A stretch of DNA of 38,161 bases from Stomatobaculum sp. (GCA_017449925.1 JAFSYO010000093.1:1-38161), one strand, 5' to 3'. Positions 1 to 8,660 are shown, numbered from the stretch's first letter. The notes: generated by a model not told the origin, from the letters alone. A program made the numbers and translations.

Positions 1-254
1 ATAATGAACATCCAGGTCAGTTTGGCCGAAGAATCCATGTTGCAGTTGAACAGATAGATGACCACGGCAATGGTGAACAGCCACTGTAAATGGAGCAGGA
101 TCGGAAGCTTGTCCGTGAAAAAGACATATACGGAGATTATGAGGGCGAGCTCCAGTACCAGCAGCAGGGCAATGATCAGAAATCTGCTGAACAGAAGATG
201 CAGAAGACCGCTTTTGATCGGCTTTGCCAGCCGGACTACTCTTTCTTCTTCCAT
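1..254 (-). CDS. cls: Cardiolipin synthase, N-terminal part (cut by window edge)
   Basis: This is the first 84 codons of a gene running off the left edge. The reading begins MEEERVVRLAKP and holds two strongly hydrophobic segments (about residues 21-45 and 55-70). These are followed by a NCNMDSSAKLTWM stretch, which is typical of the membrane N-terminus (PLDc_N region) of clostridial cardiolipin synthases. Those enzymes condense two phosphatidylglycerol molecules into cardiolipin at the membrane. The catalytic HKD motifs would lie outside the window, so the call rests on the N-terminus alone. The ATG at 252-254 is preceded by AAAAGGAG. It overlaps the end of the upstream HD-domain gene by 19 bp, so the two genes are probably translationally coupled. 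Confidence 0.8.
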   Translation of the reverse strand, partial: MEEERVVRLAKPIKSGLLHLLFSRFLIIALLLVLELALIISVYVFFTDKLPILLHLQWLFTIAVVIYLFNCNMDSSAKLTWMFI

Positions 255-868
255 AATGCCCACTCCTTTTGCCAGTTCACGAGTTCCCGGACGACGCCCC
301 GGATCCCGGGACGCTTTCTTTCGTAACCCTCGATAAAATCCTTGACCGAGGCGATCTTGTCCGCCGAGGAGACGATCACGGCCTCCAGGGAATTCGGCGG
401 TTTGTTTGGGCTGAGCGGCCACATGTGGCGGGAGATAATATCTGTGGTCTTTTCCGGGACCTCGCCCATCAGCTTTCTGGCGATCTCCAGAGAATCCACA
501 GGATGCTGTCTGCTGCACTCCATGACGGAACTGTATTTTTCCCCGCGGCCCAGCATGCCGAGATCATGGCAGAGGGAGCCGGTGACCACCGCCGGGATAT
601 CCGTGGAAATATGAAATTTCCGCAGAGCGTAGCAGATCGAGAGGCTCATGGTGGCTACCCTGAGGGTATGCCCGCCCAAGGTCGACAGGGTGTGGTGCTT
701 CTGCCGGAAGGCCTGCTGCATCTCAGCGGAATGCAGGATCCTGCCTCCGTAACGAGAAAGGTCCCTTTGGATCCTTTTCCTTTTTTTGTCGCGCAGCTCC
801 TGCCGGCGTATTTTTCTGATGTATGTTTTATAATTCTTATGCATGAAAGTTCTGTTCCTGTTTTTCAC
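236..868 (-). CDS. HD-domain phosphohydrolase
   Basis: A 210-residue cytoplasmic protein with a very basic N-terminus (Lys/Arg-rich, residues 1-45) and a complete HD-type metal site. Counted from the GTG at 868, the residues are H67, H101-D102 (in CHDLGM), H122, H148 (SRHMWP) and D170 (SSADKIAS). HD proteins are metal-dependent phosphohydrolases acting on nucleotides or phosphate esters; the substrate is not evident here. It ends inside the cardiolipin synthase gene, so the pair is co-transcribed. Two starts are possible: GTG at 868, without a clear ribosome site, and ATG at 844, which has AGGA about 11 nt upstream. The ATG would remove eight residues outside the domain. Family call is firm; start and substrate are uncertain. 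Confidence 0.8.
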   Translation of the reverse strand: MKNRNRTFMHKNYKTYIRKIRRQELRDKKRKRIQRDLSRYGGRILHSAEMQQAFRQKHHTLSTLGGHTLRVATMSLSICYALRKFHISTDIPAVVTGSLCHDLGMLGRGEKYSSVMECSRQHPVDSLEIARKLMGEVPEKTTDIISRHMWPLSPNKPPNSLEAVIVSSADKIASVKDFIEGYERKRPGIRGVVRELVNWQKEWALWKKKE

Positions 869-927
869 TTCTAACTTAAGTGGAGTATAAAGGGCATAAG
901 ACCGCAGGTCAACTTTTTTCTATAGAG

Positions 928-957
928 TGTGACACTTCTGTGACAGTATGCTATCAT
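928..957 (+). promoter_or_regulatory. Promoter of the MMPL operon with an 11-bp-spaced direct repeat
   Basis: An extended -10 (TG at 949-950, then TATCAT at 952-957) lies about 50 bp before the exporter start. There is no good -35. In its place are two TGTGACA boxes at 928-934 and 939-945, offset by exactly 11 bp, the spacing typical of OmpR/PhoB-type response regulator half-sites. That a regulator binds here is inference. TGTGACACTTCT recurs at 14607-14618 in another promoter. Confidence 0.45.
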
Positions 958-1006
958 TTATATCAAATTCAGAACAAGATTCCGGTTTTAAAGGAGAAAA
1001 CTATCC

Positions 1007-3649
1007 ATGCAGCAGACAAAACAGTCACCGCTGATCACCATATGTTCCTTCATCGTAGACAAGAGAAACCTGTTTTTCCTGATCTACGTGATATTGCTGA
1101 TCTTCTCGTTCTTTTCGCAGAACTGGGTGTCTGTGGAGAACGATCTTTCCGCTTACCTGAGCGAAGAAACGGAGACAAAGCAGACCTTGGATCTGATGGA
1201 GAAGGAGTACACCACCTATGGTTCGGCAAAGGTCATGGTCTCGAACCTGTCCCTCAGGGAGGCATTCCGCGTCTATGACACGATCGTCACCTCCCCCGGA
1301 GTATCGGAGGTGACTTTTCTCCCGGATTACCTGAACCCTGATTCACCGGGGGAACCGAAGGAAGACGAGGAACTGACCATCCAGGAGATCCGGGAGCACT
1401 ACAACGATTCTTCGGCGCTTTATAACGTGACCTTCCGGTACGCGGAGGACGACGACCGGGCCCTTCAGTCTCTGAACACGCTGAAGGGTTCGCTTTCTTC
1501 CTATGACCTGCATGTGTCCACGACCCTCGGGGACGTCCAGGCGGAAGCCATTGAAAAAGAAATGTCCGTGATCATCCTGATCGTCGGCGTGGTCGTGGTC
1601 ACCGTCCTGCTCCTCACCTCGGAGACCTTCGGAGAGGTCCCCGTGCTGCTTTTGACCTTTGTCTCCGCGGCGCTGATCAACAAAGGGACGAACTACCTGA
1701 TGGGCACCATCTCCTTCGTCTCCAATTCCGTGGCCATTGTGCTGCAGCTGGCGCTTTCCATCGACTACGCGATCATCTTCTGCAACCATTTCAAAGAAGA
1801 ACGGGAACACTACGACACGAGAGATGCGGTCATCGTCGCCCTGAGCCACTCCATCCCGGAGATCACCTCCAGTTCCCTCACGACGGTCTCCGGCCTTCTG
1901 GCGCTGCTGTTCATGGGATACGGACTGGGCGCGGACCTGGGACTGGTCCTTACCAAATCGATCGTTATCAGTCTTTTCGCGGTGTTCACCCTGATGCCGG
2001 GTCTTCTTGTGCTGTTCTCCAATCTCATGATGAAGACAAAGCACAGGAACCTGGTGCCGAAGATCCCCTTCGTGGGCCGCTTCGCCTACGCCACCAGGAA
2101 ATTCATCCCGCCGCTGTTCCTCGTGGTGGTGGCAGCGGGAAAGATCCTTTCTTCGAAGTGCCCCTATGTGTACGGTTATTCCACGCTGAAAACGCCCCTG
2201 AAGAGCGAGGCCCAGATCACGGAGGACATGATCGAGGACACCTTCGGGGCGGACAACATTATCGCGGTCAATGTTCCCAGCCAGGAGTACGGCAAGCTCT
2301 CAAAACTTGCCGCTTATCTGGAAAGCCTGCCGGAGATAAAGGAAGTGACATCCCTGGCGAACACCGAAGCAAAGGGCGGCTACATGGTCTCCGAGCCCCT
2401 GTCGCCCCGGCAGTTCTCCGAAATGGCGGACCTGGATTATGACGCGGCCTCCATGATCTACAGCATGTACGCCTCGGACAAGGACGAGTACGGCCATATC
2501 ATCGGCGGCATCGCAAATTACAAGATCCCCTTCATCGATATCTTCATGTTCCTGCACGACAAGGCCGACGAAGGATACGTCGATCTGGACGCGGAGGATA
2601 AAGCGGACATCGACGACACCTACGACAAGCTGGTACGGGCGAAGCGGCAGCTGCGGGGTAAGACCTACGAGCGCATGCTGGTCAATCTGAACCTTCCGGA
2701 GGAGAGCCCCGAGACCTTTGCCTTCCTGGGCGGTCTGCATGAAAAGATCGATCCCATGTTTGAAGCGGAAATGGACGACGACCCGTCCCTGAAGGTACTG
2801 ATCGCGGGAGAATCCACCTCGGAAATGGATCTTGGAAAACAGTTCGAGACAGACAATGTCGTGGTCTCCGTGGTCTCCGTGCTCTTTGTCCTGGTGATCC
2901 TCCTGTTCACCTTTAAATCCGCGGGCATGCCGCTTTTGCTCATCGCGGTGATCGAGGGGTCCATTTTCATCAACTTCTCCTTCCCGACCCTCATGAAGGA
3001 GAACCTGTTCTTTATCAGCTACCTGATCGTTTCCTCCATTCAGATGGGCGCGAACATCGATTACGCAATCGTTATCGGGTCCCGCTACACGGAATGCAGA
3101 AAGACCATGGGGAGGAAGGAGTCCATTATCGAGGCAGTAAACTTCGCCTTCCCGACCATCATTACTTCCGGTTCCATCCTGGCCATTGCCGGCACCGTGA
3201 TCGGCAGTCTTACCTCAGACGGCGCTATTGCCGGCATCGGGCAGTGCATCGGACGCGGTACGGTGCTGTCCATGTTCCTGGTGCTCTTCGTGCTTCCGCA
3301 GATCCTGACTTTGGGAGACAAGATTATTTCCATGACGGCCTTCTCCGTGGCGCGGCCCATCAAGTCCAGGGAGGAAAGCGGCATCATCCGGGTGGACGGC
3401 ATGATCCGGGGGCACATCGACGGACAGATCCTCGGCACGGTCCGGGCCATCGTCCGGGGCGACGTGCGGGCCTCCATTGTCTCCGGCGATATCGAGAAGC
3501 TGGCGGAGAACGAGGGGCAGGACATTGCCGCGTATCTGAAGGAAACTGAGAACGGGCAGAAAACGGAAAATGCAAAGGAAACTGAGAACGGACAGGAAAC
3601 GGGTCCCGCCGGGGAACAGGGTGATAAAAATGAAAAGATTCAGAAATAA
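1007..3649 (+). CDS. MMPL/RND-family membrane transporter
   Basis: An 880-residue polytopic membrane protein in two homologous halves. A TM segment near residues 20-40 is followed by an extracytoplasmic domain and then clustered TM helices from about residue 188. The same plan repeats after a second large external domain, with TM helices from about residue 620. Each half carries the MMPL core motif with an intramembrane Asp: SIDYA near residue 252 and NIDYAIVIGSRY near residue 685. These proteins use the proton gradient to export lipids, peptides or drugs; the substrate is unknown here. The C-terminal tail is hydrophilic with repeats of ETENGQ type. AAAGGAG precedes the ATG. The last 20 bp overlap the start of the next gene, a large surface protein that is a likely partner. 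Confidence 0.9.
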   Translation: MQQTKQSPLITICSFIVDKRNLFFLIYVILLIFSFFSQNWVSVENDLSAYLSEETETKQTLDLMEKEYTTYGSAKVMVSNLSLREAFRVYDTIVTSPGVSEVTFLPDYLNPDSPGEPKEDEELTIQEIREHYNDSSALYNVTFRYAEDDDRALQSLNTLKGSLSSYDLHVSTTLGDVQAEAIEKEMSVIILIVGVVVVTVLLLTSETFGEVPVLLLTFVSAALINKGTNYLMGTISFVSNSVAIVLQLALSIDYAIIFCNHFKEEREHYDTRDAVIVALSHSIPEITSSSLTTVSGLLALLFMGYGLGADLGLVLTKSIVISLFAVFTLMPGLLVLFSNLMMKTKHRNLVPKIPFVGRFAYATRKFIPPLFLVVVAAGKILSSKCPYVYGYSTLKTPLKSEAQITEDMIEDTFGADNIIAVNVPSQEYGKLSKLAAYLESLPEIKEVTSLANTEAKGGYMVSEPLSPRQFSEMADLDYDAASMIYSMYASDKDEYGHIIGGIANYKIPFIDIFMFLHDKADEGYVDLDAEDKADIDDTYDKLVRAKRQLRGKTYERMLVNLNLPEESPETFAFLGGLHEKIDPMFEAEMDDDPSLKVLIAGESTSEMDLGKQFETDNVVVSVVSVLFVLVILLFTFKSAGMPLLLIAVIEGSIFINFSFPTLMKENLFFISYLIVSSIQMGANIDYAIVIGSRYTECRKTMGRKESIIEAVNFAFPTIITSGSILAIAGTVIGSLTSDGAIAGIGQCIGRGTVLSMFLVLFVLPQILTLGDKIISMTAFSVARPIKSREESGIIRVDGMIRGHIDGQILGTVRAIVRGDVRASIVSGDIEKLAENEGQDIAAYLKETENGQKTENAKETENGQETGPAGEQGDKNEKIQK

Positions 3650-6600
3650 AATGAAAAGCTTCGCAGCTGCGCTTCTTCTCCTGGCTGCAGGCTGCTTTGT
3701 CGCCCTGGGGGTGACGGCCGCAAACTGCACTGTAGTCTACGCAGTGGAGGAAGAAGAGAAAGCAGAGACAGAAGAAACCGAAGCGGCAGAAGCGGTAGAA
3801 ATAGAAGAAACAGAAAAGAAAGAGAGTACCTTCGAGATCAATTCAGTCTCGGATTTTAACCATCTTGCCCGGAACTGCCGGGTCAACACCTGGTCCGACG
3901 GCGTGACGGTGAATCTGAACACGGATCTGGATTTCGTGAACGAGAGCTTCACGAACATCGCCTACTTCAACGGTACGTTCCGCGGGAATTCTCACAAGAT
4001 CACGCATGTCGAGTCCACAAAGCCTCTGTTCCAGGCCATCGGCCAGTACGGAACAGTGCAGGATCTGGAGCTTCATTCCGCCGTCTCCTCCACCGGGGAC
4101 AACACGGCGGCTTTCGTGTCGCGGAACAGCGGGACCCTGGAGCGGATCCGGGTGGAAGGCGCGGTCAGCGGAAAGGCGACCACGGGAATGCTTGCCGCGG
4201 TCAATGAAGCCGGCGGGCTGATCGCTTCCTGTGAAGTGTCGGGAACCGTCACCGGCGACAGCTCCACCGGCGGGATTGCGGGAAAGAACTTCGGCACCAT
4301 TTCTTCCTGCACGAACCGCGCCCATATCAACACCACCGTGGAGGACGATTCGATCTCCGCGGAGGATGTGAAGGGCGTCCTGGAAAACATCCTGATCACG
4401 AAATCTTTTAACAGCACGGAAAACCTGCAGTCCCGGGTGGACGCCGGCGGCATCGCCGGCTACAACCTGAGCGGCGCCCTGATCACGGACTGCGTCAATG
4501 AGGGCGTGGTCGGGTATCCGCACGTGGGCTACAATACCGGCGGTATCTGCGGAAGGAACGGCGGCGCCGTGGAAAAGTCTGTGAACAAGGGCGCTGTGTT
4601 CGGAAGAAAGGATATCGGCGGAATCACAGGTCACCAGCAGCCTGAGATCTCTGTGAACTTCGCGGAGGACGTGCTCGCCTCCATGTCAAAGGAGCTGGAC
4701 GACATCAATGGCATGATCACGGATACGCTGAATACCTCGGAGAACCTCACCAAGAGCACCAGTGACAGGCTTTCCGGACTCTCGAAGTCCATGACAGAGG
4801 TAAAGAACTCCACCAATGTCATTTACGATGCTTCTCTGCAGCGCTTTGACGAGGCGGCGGATTCCATCAATTCCAACACGGCAGTGATCCTGGACACGAC
4901 GGAGAACATCGCCGTGGAGACCGAGGGACTCACGGACAGCATGAACCGCTTAAGCAGCATGTCCGACAATCTGAACGCTTCCATCGATTCCATGGCCTAC
5001 GCCTTTGGAATGTCCGACGCGGAGAAGTCCAGTCTGCGGTCTGCCAACGCGAAGCTCCGGGAGGATCTGAATTCCACCAGCGCCTTTGTAAATGAAGTCC
5101 AGAACGGTCTTCTTCCCGAGGCGCCGGAGGAACGGCGCGCCAGAATTTCCGACGGCCTCTCCCGGGTGAATCGTCTCTCTCAGGATATCCGGGCTACCCG
5201 CACCATCCTCGGCCGGCTCCGGGGCATGCGGGACCGCATCGCGGACGGCAGCCTGCAGGTGGAGGCGGACCGGCGGGATATCGCCCTTAGTTCTTCCGTC
5301 TCCAGTATTCTGGACGCCCTGGATGACCTGGACACCGCGACTTCCCGTCTTGCGGATTTCAGTTCCGGCCTCGGCGGATCTCTTTATGACGCCTCCAGGG
5401 GAATCGACGTCAATCTCCAGAAAAACGACGCCGTCCGGGCTGCAGGACAGGACATTTACGCCGGGCTTGACAGTATCTCGAACCAGATGGACAGCCTGAA
5501 CGCCTATGCCCGGGAGGAAAGTCTGGAAGTCATCGGGAATCTCAATGAGATCAACAACCGATTCAACGGCATGATGGATCTCCTGAAAAATGAGCGTGAC
5601 CGCCTGAACAATCTGGCAGACGACGGGGGCGTCTTTGTGGACTATTCCGATTACACGGATTCCGCAGCCCGGATCTACGCCTGCAGGAACGAGGCGGATG
5701 TCCGGGGCGACCTGACCACCGGCGGCGTTGCGGGAACCATCGGAATCGAATACGACGTGGATCCGGACAAGGACGTGATCCGTTCCAACGACCGGTCCCT
5801 GGATTACACCTTCGGCGTGTCCGCGGTGATCTCCGAATCGGAGAACGCGGGGAATGTGGAAGGCAAGGGGAACTATGCCGGCGGCATCACCGGAAAGATG
5901 GATCTGGGACACCTTTACAAGAACCGGAACATGGGCGACGTCTCCTCTGAGAATGGAGACTTCGTCGGCGGCGTTGCCGGCTATGCCGACGGGACTCTGG
6001 ACGGAAACTCCGCCCGCTGCCGGGTGGGCGGCGGCAAGAACACCGGCGGCGTCACCGGCTACGGGAAGACGCTCCGGACGAACACCGCGGTGGTATCTGA
6101 TCTTACCGGCGGGGAATATACCGGCGCCATCGCAGGACGGGTGGAAACTCTGGATGAACAGCTGATCCAGAACAATCTGTACTACGCCGGCAGTTTCGGC
6201 GGCATCGACAATATCGACTACGCCTTTATGGCGGAGCGGGCTTCCGAACCGCTGGATACCGTGCTGGTAAAATTCCTGGTGGGAGGTCATCTCGTCGGAA
6301 TGGAAGAAGTGAAGGCCGGCACGGCGCTGAAGGATATCTCCTTCCCGGAGACGGAAAAACGGGAAGGCTTCCTTCTCCTTTGGGACAAGGACGGAGAGAC
6401 TGTTCTGTCGGAGGACGCCGTGGTGAACGGTTCTTACCGCCTGGCGGTGGAGGTGCTGCACGCCCCCAGGAGTTACGGGGACACCAACAGGCCGGTCCTG
6501 ATGGTGGACGGCGCCTTCCGGGAGGAGGACAAGCTGGACTACAGCACCCTGGGCGAAGACCACTACCGCATTGTGATCCCGGAGGACGGGCTGGCGGAAA

Positions 6601-6914
6601 GAAAGATCCGCGTACACAAGCCTTCCTTTAAGAGATATCATGTGCTTGTGAACGGAGCGGAGATGCCAGTGGAGTCCTTCGGGGACTACCTGGTCTTTAA
6701 CAGCGGGGAGAGGGAACTGGAGATCCTCATTGAAAAAGAGGGGCTGCCCACAGAGTACATTGCGGCAGGCGCTGCTGCCGCTGCGGTGCTCCTTATACTC
6801 CTGCTGATCTCCGCATTCCGGAAGAAGAAAGCCAAGGGAACTAAAGAAGAGTCCAAGGAAGATAAAGAAAAACCCGAGGAGAATAAAGAAGAAAAGTCCC
6901 AGGAAAAGGAATGA
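3630..6914 (+). CDS. Surface protein: GLUG-type repeats split by a coiled coil, C-terminal membrane anchor
   Basis: A 1094-residue exported protein. A signal peptide covers about residues 1-38, followed by a Glu-rich spacer. Four GLUG-like repeats (TGGIAGKN, AGGIAGYN, TGGICGRN, IGGITGHQ) span roughly residues 213-335. A long Ser/Asn/Asp/Leu-rich heptad region, predicted coiled coil, covers about 350-670. Five more GLUG-like repeats follow (TGGVAGTI to TGAIAGRV, about 696-835). There are then beta-rich segments, one TM helix near 1043-1064 and a Lys/Glu-rich cytoplasmic tail. ATG at 3630 is chosen because AGGGTGA sits about 7 nt upstream and a signal peptide starts there; an in-frame ATG at 3570 would add a non-signal leader. 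It overlaps the MMPL gene by 20 bp. An accessory or adaptor role for the exporter is inferred from this coupling; the exact function is unknown. Confidence 0.8.
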   Translation: MKRFRNKMKSFAAALLLLAAGCFVALGVTAANCTVVYAVEEEEKAETEETEAAEAVEIEETEKKESTFEINSVSDFNHLARNCRVNTWSDGVTVNLNTDLDFVNESFTNIAYFNGTFRGNSHKITHVESTKPLFQAIGQYGTVQDLELHSAVSSTGDNTAAFVSRNSGTLERIRVEGAVSGKATTGMLAAVNEAGGLIASCEVSGTVTGDSSTGGIAGKNFGTISSCTNRAHINTTVEDDSISAEDVKGVLENILITKSFNSTENLQSRVDAGGIAGYNLSGALITDCVNEGVVGYPHVGYNTGGICGRNGGAVEKSVNKGAVFGRKDIGGITGHQQPEISVNFAEDVLASMSKELDDINGMITDTLNTSENLTKSTSDRLSGLSKSMTEVKNSTNVIYDASLQRFDEAADSINSNTAVILDTTENIAVETEGLTDSMNRLSSMSDNLNASIDSMAYAFGMSDAEKSSLRSANAKLREDLNSTSAFVNEVQNGLLPEAPEERRARISDGLSRVNRLSQDIRATRTILGRLRGMRDRIADGSLQVEADRRDIALSSSVSSILDALDDLDTATSRLADFSSGLGGSLYDASRGIDVNLQKNDAVRAAGQDIYAGLDSISNQMDSLNAYAREESLEVIGNLNEINNRFNGMMDLLKNERDRLNNLADDGGVFVDYSDYTDSAARIYACRNEADVRGDLTTGGVAGTIGIEYDVDPDKDVIRSNDRSLDYTFGVSAVISESENAGNVEGKGNYAGGITGKMDLGHLYKNRNMGDVSSENGDFVGGVAGYADGTLDGNSARCRVGGGKNTGGVTGYGKTLRTNTAVVSDLTGGEYTGAIAGRVETLDEQLIQNNLYYAGSFGGIDNIDYAFMAERASEPLDTVLVKFLVGGHLVGMEEVKAGTALKDISFPETEKREGFLLLWDKDGETVLSEDAVVNGSYRLAVEVLHAPRSYGDTNRPVLMVDGAFREEDKLDYSTLGEDHYRIVIPEDGLAERKIRVHKPSFKRYHVLVNGAEMPVESFGDYLVFNSGERELEILIEKEGLPTEYIAAGAAAAAVLLILLLISAFRKKKAKGTKEESKEDKEKPEENKEEKSQEKE

Positions 6915-6931
6915 CCGGGAGGAAAGCTTAA

Positions 6932-7588
6932 ATGTGCTGCCGTTACTGGACTGATAAATCCCCGGAACTCCGGGCGATCGTTGAAGAAATGAACCGTTCC
7001 CCTCTGGTAAGCAAGTGGCAGCGGGCCGGAGCCGGCAGGATGTCCGGAGCCGCGTCCGGCGAGAACGGCAGGACGGACATCATCAAGACTTACGGCGAGA
7101 TCCGGCCGACGGATGTGGTGCCGGTGATCGCCCCGGACAAGCACGGAAACCGCGCGGTCTTTCCCATGAAATGGGGATTTTCCGGGAAATCGCTCCTGAT
7201 GAACGCGCGCTCTGAGACCGCGGCCTCAAGACCCACTTTCAAGGAAGCCTGGGAGAAACACCGATGCATCGTCCCGGCCTCCTGGTATTTTGAGTGGGAG
7301 CATCTCCCGGGAAAGAACGGCAGGACCCGCACCGGAGAGAAGTATATGATCCGGCCGAAGGATTCAGAGATGACCTGGCTGTGCGGCCTGTACCGGATCG
7401 AGAATGGCCTGCCGGTGTTTGTGGTGCTGACGCGGGAACCCGGCGAGGGGATCCGTTTCATCCACGACAGAATGCCGCTGATCCTGCCGGAGAAATATAT
7501 AGACGAATGGATCAGCCCGGACAGACGTCCGGAAGAATTCATTCCGGAGGCGCTGACAGAAATGGCATACCAAAGGGCCGCTGTCTGA
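6932..7588 (+). CDS. SRAP-domain abasic-site protein (YedK/HMCES family)
   Basis: A 218-residue SOS-response-associated peptidase-like protein. After Met removal the N-terminus is Cys2, which in YedK/HMCES forms a thiazolidine crosslink to abasic sites in single-stranded DNA and so shields them. The other conserved active residues are present: N91 (in NARSETA), E121 (in WYFEWE) and H178 (in HDRMPLIL). Length is normal for the family. The ATG lies 17 bp after the surface-protein stop with GGGAGGAAAG upstream, so it may be read through from the MMPL operon although its function is unrelated. Confidence 0.93.
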   Translation: MCCRYWTDKSPELRAIVEEMNRSPLVSKWQRAGAGRMSGAASGENGRTDIIKTYGEIRPTDVVPVIAPDKHGNRAVFPMKWGFSGKSLLMNARSETAASRPTFKEAWEKHRCIVPASWYFEWEHLPGKNGRTRTGEKYMIRPKDSEMTWLCGLYRIENGLPVFVVLTREPGEGIRFIHDRMPLILPEKYIDEWISPDRRPEEFIPEALTEMAYQRAAV

Positions 7589-7663
7589 CTCCACGATGCG
7601 TAGGTGGCCTCCTTGTGATGTGAATGGTAGCATTGGGGCATGAACATCAGAGGAGGCAATACC

Positions 7664-8260
7664 ATGGATAAATATGTTACCGGAGCGGTGATACGAAAAC
7701 TGCGGGAAAACAAGAAGATGACCCAGGAGGAACTGGCGGAGAAGATCTACGTCAGCAGCAAGGCGGTCAGCAAGTGGGAGACGGGGCAGGGATTCCCGGA
7801 CATCAGCCTGATCGAGCCGCTGGCAAAGGCGCTGGGCATTTCCGTGATCGAGCTTTTGTCCGGGAATGACGTGCGCAACCGGAATCACTCCTCCAATATG
7901 GTCAAAGGGAAATTCTATGTCTGCCCGATCTGCGGAAATGTGATCCAGGCCGTCGGGGAAGCGGTGGTCAGCTGCTGCGGCATCACCCTGCCGCCTCTGG
8001 AAGCGGAAGAGGCGGATCCGGATCACTGTCTGCAGGCGGAGATCGTCGAGGATGAGTACTATGTCACGCTGGATCATCCCATGAGCAAGGACCATTATAT
8101 TTCCTTTATCGCAGCCGTTTCGGACCAGGGGATTCAGTTCGTAAAGCTGTATCCGGAGGGAGCCGCCGAGGCGAGATTCAAGATCAGCCGTGTGGCCAGG
8201 CTGTATGCGTACTGCAACCGGCACGGTCTGTTCCGATACAAAAGGCCTTTGGCCCGGTGA
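7664..8260 (+). CDS. XRE-type HTH regulator fused to desulfoferrodoxin (superoxide reductase)
   Basis: A 198-residue two-part protein. Residues 5-66 are a Cro/CI-type helix-turn-helix (TQEELAEKIYVSSKAVSKWE). Residues about 84-192 are a complete desulfoferrodoxin. C87 and C90 (CPICG) with C104-C105 match the FeCys4 desulforedoxin centre. H121, H138, H144, C184 and H187 (HPMSKDH and CNRHGL) match the four-His/one-Cys superoxide reductase centre. The usual Glu-Lys beside the first His is replaced by Pro-Asp. The protein could sense superoxide or redox state through its iron centres and regulate transcription, or keep enzymatic activity; this is inference. The start at 7664 is fixed by AGAGGAGG; an upstream in-frame ATG at 7640 has no such site. 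A weak extended -10 (TGGTAGCAT) lies near 7626-7634. Confidence 0.88.
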   Translation: MDKYVTGAVIRKLRENKKMTQEELAEKIYVSSKAVSKWETGQGFPDISLIEPLAKALGISVIELLSGNDVRNRNHSSNMVKGKFYVCPICGNVIQAVGEAVVSCCGITLPPLEAEEADPDHCLQAEIVEDEYYVTLDHPMSKDHYISFIAAVSDQGIQFVKLYPEGAAEARFKISRVARLYAYCNRHGLFRYKRPLAR

Positions 8261-8318
8261 TTTTTATAATCAGAAAAAACGAATCAGAAAGAATTGAACC
8301 AGAAAGGACCGGATCAGA

Positions 8319-8660
8319 ATGAATATCCAGATTTTCGGCACTAAAAAAAGCAGCGATACCCGCAAGGCGGAGCGCTACTTCAAGGAACGCGGCATAAAAT
8401 TCCAGTCTGTGGACCTGAAGGAAAAAGGCCTGAGCAAGGGCGAGTTCCAGTCTGTGATGCAGGCCGCCGGAGGGCTGGAGGCCATGATCGATCCGGACTG
8501 CAAGGACAAGGACCTGCTTGCGCTGATCAAGTATATCGCCCCGGAGGACAAGGCCCAGAAGGTACTGGAGAATCAGTCGGTCCTGAAGCAGCCCATCGTC
8601 CGGAACGGCCGGCAGGCGACCGTCGGCTATCAGCCGGAGGTATGGAAGACCTGGCAGTGA
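8319..8660 (+). CDS. ArsC/Spx-like thioredoxin-fold protein lacking the N-terminal cysteine
   Basis: A 113-residue protein of the ArsC/Spx/YffB fold: IQIFGTKKSSDTRKAERYF at the N-terminus and an R-N-G-R segment near the C-terminus (PIVRNGRQATVGY). Family members normally carry a redox cysteine just after GTKK; here both positions are serine (S11, S12). The only cysteine is C67, in the middle of the chain. Arsenate or disulfide reductase activity through the usual cysteine is therefore unlikely, and a binding or regulatory role is more plausible. AGAAAGGA precedes the ATG. The 58-bp gap before it holds short imperfect repeats of AATCAGAAA type. It is followed 32 bp later by the nitrilase-family gene and is probably co-transcribed with it. 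Confidence 0.75.
   Translation: MNIQIFGTKKSSDTRKAERYFKERGIKFQSVDLKEKGLSKGEFQSVMQAAGGLEAMIDPDCKDKDLLALIKYIAPEDKAQKVLENQSVLKQPIVRNGRQATVGYQPEVWKTWQ

Noticed and set aside
269..874. 201-residue plus-strand open frame opposite the HD gene
   Set aside because: The minus frame carries a full HD metal site; the plus frame has no domain.
4950..6641. 563-residue open frame on the minus strand opposite the GLUG surface protein
   Set aside because: It lies wholly opposite a well-supported gene with signal peptide and domain structure; the His/Val/Gly-rich translation and lack of a ribosome site mark it as a shadow of GC-rich codon usage.
8230..8275. Possible terminator (GGCC stem followed by T-run) after the HTH-superoxide reductase gene
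   Set aside because: Most of the stem lies within the coding sequence, it is only about four base pairs and the T-run is displaced by several bases; too weak to list.
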